13,838 nt of DNA from NCBI RefSeq assembly GCF_045807065.1, contig NZ_JBJMIE010000732.1, positions 1 through 13,838 on the forward strand, written 5' to 3'. Below are positions 13,701 to 13,838 of this stretch, one piece after another (within the stretch, counting starts at the first letter, position 1; every line of letters starts with the position of its first letter). The translations under genes were made by a program, and so were the position numbers. This DNA comes from Actinophytocola sp045807065. GTDB taxonomy: Bacteria; Actinomycetota; Actinomycetes; Mycobacteriales; Pseudonocardiaceae. Under the pieces are notes generated by a model. That model saw nothing but the letters and a program-made list of their open reading frames with translations. It did no database searches and was not told the origin of the DNA.

Positions 13701-13838
13701 TACTCGGCCATCGCGAGGGCGTTCGGGTAGTCGAACGCCATGGTCGCCGACAGGCGCAGGCCGGTGGCGGCCTGCAGCTGGTTGCGCAGCTCCACGGCGG
13801 CCAGCGAGTCGAAGCCCAGTTCCCGGAAGGCGACCTCG
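7751..13838 (-). CDS. rifE: Modular type I polyketide synthase, RifE-like, final module KS-AT-DH-KR-ACP (5' end beyond window)
   Basis: The frame is open to the right edge; residue 1 below is the codon at 13795. The upstream end carries the serine motif of a preceding ACP (LGFDSLAAVELRN), so this polypeptide has at least two modules. KS about 59-475: Cys222 (DTACSSS), His357 (EGHGTGT), His397 (NLGHTQ). AT about 669-960: Ser761 (GHSQGE), Arg786, and YASH at 862-865, the methylmalonyl type. DH about 1034-1395: His1067 (H-x3-G-x4-P) and Asp1237 in D-A-A-L-H, then LPFAW at 1338-1342. KR: NADPH motif TGGTGSLG at 1658-1665, Lys1760, Ser1784, Tyr1797, Asn1801; all catalytic residues present, but the LDD motif reads ADA (1740-1742). 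ACP about 1925-2000 with Ser1963 (GFDSL). No ER and no thioesterase; release is by RifF. The predicted product of this module is an alpha-methyl, alpha-beta-unsaturated thioester, as for rifamycin module 10. Three repeat expansions (KS-AT linker, DH, KR) make it longer than usual. Confidence 0.97.
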   Translation of the reverse strand, partial: EVAFRELGFDSLAAVELRNQLQAATGLRLSATMAFDYPNALAMAEYLSELLGDVQPARSAPGRTVSRADADTDPIAIVGMACRYPGGVSSPEDLWTLVAEGRDAVSGFPSDRGWDLDRFFDPTGGRPNTTYTAEGGFLPDAADFDAEFFGISPNEALIIDPQQRLLLECSWEALERAGIDPASLKGSQTGVYAGLMYHDYGIGPEAATTTGGSLVSGRVAYTLGLEGPALTVDTACSSSLVSLHLAMQALRSGECSMALAGGVTVMANPGTFVEFSRQRGLAVDGRCKAYADGADGTGWGEGVGVVVLERLSVARERGHRVLAVLRGSAVNSDGASNGLTAPNGPSQQRVIRAALAGAGLAASDVDVVEGHGTGTALGDPIEAQALLATYGQDRDPDRPLWLGSVKSNLGHTQSAAGVAGVIKVVQALRHGVMPPTLHVDAPTSQVDWSAGAVELLTEARDWPRNGHPRRAGVSSFGISGTNAHLIIEEADELTDQVQADSPTSGASQSSAVSGSSVSGLGERRWSGVERAGERSRREQAGSPAGGAGQSGAAGGPLVSGLGERRWSGVERAGEESRREQAGSPAGGASQSGAVPLVVSARSAGSLAGQAGRLATLLAESARLSPAAVAGALVSGRSVFGERAVVVAASREDALAGLTALADGGTAPNLVTGRVAASGLPGKVVWVFPGQGTQWVGMGRELLDSSPVFADRVAECAAALERWVDWSLVDVLRGDAEPELLDRVDVLQPACFAVMVGLAAVWSSVGVVPDAVVGHSQGEIAAACVAGALSLVDAARVVALRSQAIAAKLSGRGGMASVALSADDVAARLVPWAGRVEVAAVNSPSSVVVAGDAEALDEVLETLSANEVRVRRVAVDYASHTRHVEDIRDTLAEALAGIEAHVPEIPFLSTVTGEWVRDAGVLDGAYWYRNLRHQVRFGPAVAALLDQGYGVFVEVSAHPVLVAPITESTEDTDAVVTGSLRRADGGPPRLFTAMAELFVRGVAVDWRAVLPAPAGRVDLPTYAFDHRHYWLHATEAATDATSLGLAGADHPMLGAVVHLPQSDGLVFTSRLSLRTHPWLADHAVRGVVIVPGTGLVELAVRAGDEAGCSVLDELVIEAPLVVPRHGGVRVQVALSGPDEFGTRTVDVYSQREDSDGWTRHATGVLTVTGQPGHGSGFDGAAWPPPGAEPVDIGAGYERLAQVGYEYGTTFQAVRSVWRRDGAEGGELFAEVALPADRHADAAGFGIHPALLDAALHSTLLSAAAAGGDGGGGGGDGNGSGSGGRGGGDGAGAGGGSGSGAGSGGRASNGSGGGAGRGGGVGRGGGVGRGGGVGRGAGGGSGGAGGGGEQELSLPFAWNGLRLHAAGAAVLRVRITRPEPGAMALEAVDEAGGLVVTLDSLVGRPVTGEQLASAAGAPRVDSLFRVDWTALPTVAAAPAPSWVPVADAEGVATLADDVLSGAAAPAAAVLPAAVGGTVLERTTHVLDAVQCWLAGGGLEETRLVVVTRGAVPAGDGAVTDPAGAAVWGLVRAAQAENPDRIVLLDLDPAGATNAIAGDAVLGLGRAGAAGAAGGDAVLDLDPAGSGDAVDLDPVLDLGPAGAADAIGGDAALGLDRAAADGAAGIDAVLGAVLACGEPQVAVRGAVLSVPRLVRAAGVVSAAPVFGSEGTVLVTGGTGSLGALVARHLVARHGVRRLVLASRRGAAADGAGDLVAELTGQGATVSVVACDVGDREQVAVLLAEHRPTAVVHTAGVADAGVIGTVTPERLAEVFAPKVDAVRHLDELTRDVDLDAFVVYSSVSGVFMGAGSGGYAAANAYLDGLMASRRTAGLPGLSLAWGLWEQSTGMAAGTDELARSRMNRRGGLLPMTPAEGMALFDAAVGSGQAVLVPARLDLRAVAGTEVPHMLRGLVRAGRQQAHTAGAADERGLVERLAGLPAEEATRVLLDLVRTQVAAVLGYRDGHDIDADQGLFELGFDSLTAIELRNRLRAVTGERISPNLVFAHPTPVLIAAHLHELTCGEAAPVAISV
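8951..9222 (-). repeat. 51-bp (17-aa) tandem repeat, five copies plus part of a sixth, in the KR structural subdomain
   Basis: Copies begin at 8951, 9002, 9053, 9104, 9155 and (partial) 9206, each exactly 51 bases apart. In protein they span about residues 1527-1611 with a 17-residue unit such as VLDLGPAGAADAIGGDA. The insert lies between LLDLDPA and VLACGEPQ, where other KR domains have a short loop of roughly 10-20 residues. The frame is kept throughout. Copies have diverged, so the expansion is not brand new. Confidence 0.9.
9797..10045 (-). repeat. Glycine-rich low-complexity insert in the DH domain, with 18-bp tandem units
   Basis: Residues about 1251-1333 are almost only Gly with Ser, Ala, Arg, Val, Asp and Asn. 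At 9841-9894 there are three identical 18-bp copies (plus strand TTCCGACGCCACCGCCCC), followed by a degenerate fourth from 9895; they encode repeats of GGGVGR. The insert falls between the DH helix with Asp1237 and the LPFAW strand, normally a short loop, and does not disturb either motif or the frame. Confidence 0.93.
11405..11795 (-). other. Patch of atypical codon use in the N-terminal AT domain
   Basis: Within the PKS gene, coding-strand codons here favour TTG for Leu (about 9 of 13), TGT for Cys, GGG and GGT for Gly and GTG for Val, whereas flanking KS, DH and KR sequence uses mostly CTG, CTC, GGC and GTC. The patch covers residues about 667-797, from the GQGTQW motif through the GHSQGE active site. 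It looks like a recombined or gene-converted segment shared among AT domains; boundaries are by eye. Confidence 0.55.
12061..12347 (-). repeat. 123-bp (41-aa) tandem repeat in the KS-AT linker, about 2.3 copies
   Basis: Landmark sequences recur exactly 123 bases apart: CAGCCCGCTCCACTCCC at 12121 and 12244, and CGCCCGATT at 12061 and 12184, with a diverged third start at 12307. In protein, VSGLGERRWSGVERAGE occurs at residues 503-519 and 544-560, each followed by SRREQAGSPAGGA. The inserted sequence is Arg/Glu/Gly/Ser-rich and lies after the KS end (NAHLIIEE) and before the linker start (PLVVSARS). Codons such as AGG, AGT and GGA, rare elsewhere in the gene, are used. Confidence 0.93.

Noticed and set aside
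1..13838. Aminodehydroquinate dehydratase (rifJ) in the window
   Set aside because: No frame shows a type II dehydroquinase; in the rif cluster I know it lies elsewhere, so its absence here is not a gap in the pathway.

Overview
The window is very GC-rich actinobacterial DNA. Every gene I can support lies on the minus strand, so the genes read from the right edge to the left. It is the 3' part of an ansamycin antibiotic cluster of the rifamycin type (rifamycin and close relatives such as chaxamycin or streptovaricin). The order PKS end, amide synthase, then the 3-amino-5-hydroxybenzoic acid (AHBA) genes G-H-I-K-L-M-N is the one I know from the Amycolatopsis rif cluster. The AHBA synthase is very like RifK of Amycolatopsis mediterranei as I remember it. 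An Amycolatopsis-like host or another rare actinomycete is likely, but the species cannot be fixed from the sequence alone.

Layout from right to left. 13838-7751 is the 3' end of a modular type I polyketide synthase: the tail of one ACP, then a complete KS-AT-DH-KR-ACP module with no thioesterase (rifE-like, last module). 7735-6959 is the amide synthase rifF, which releases the chain as a macrolactam. 6930-6751 is a 59-codon ORF that I do not recognise; it overlaps the start of the next gene. 6754-5693 is rifG (aminodehydroquinate synthase), 5696-4473 rifH (aminoDAHP synthase), 4476-3631 rifI (aminoquinate/aminoshikimate dehydrogenase), 3556-2396 rifK (AHBA synthase), 2399-1323 rifL (sugar oxidoreductase), 1311-613 rifM (HAD phosphatase) and 607 to the left edge rifN (ROK sugar kinase, cut by the window end).

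How they work together. RifL and RifK are thought to act on a UDP-sugar to put nitrogen at C3 (UDP-kanosamine). RifM is a phosphatase whose step is less certain, and RifN makes kanosamine 6-phosphate. The derived imino-erythrose 4-phosphate is condensed with PEP by RifH and cyclised by RifG. The dehydratase RifJ is not in this window. RifK then aromatises aminodehydroshikimate to AHBA, which primes the PKS. The last PKS module adds a methylmalonyl unit and makes a double bond, and RifF closes the ring through the AHBA nitrogen.

Genes are packed tightly, with four 4-base stop/start overlaps. No stretch over 300 bases lacks a gene, and the longest gap is 74 bases (3557-3630, before rifK), where a promoter or operator is plausible. 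I see no tRNA, rRNA, CRISPR array, insertion sequence or convincing terminator, and no credible plus-strand gene.

The most unusual things are the small coupled ORF between rifF and rifG and three independent in-frame tandem-repeat expansions inside one PKS module: a 123-bp unit in the KS-AT linker, a glycine-rich stretch with an 18-bp unit inside the DH domain, and a 51-bp unit in the KR structural half. Also notable are a patch of foreign-looking codon use in the AT, and a KR lacking the LDD signature, which fits the Z olefin of rifamycins.
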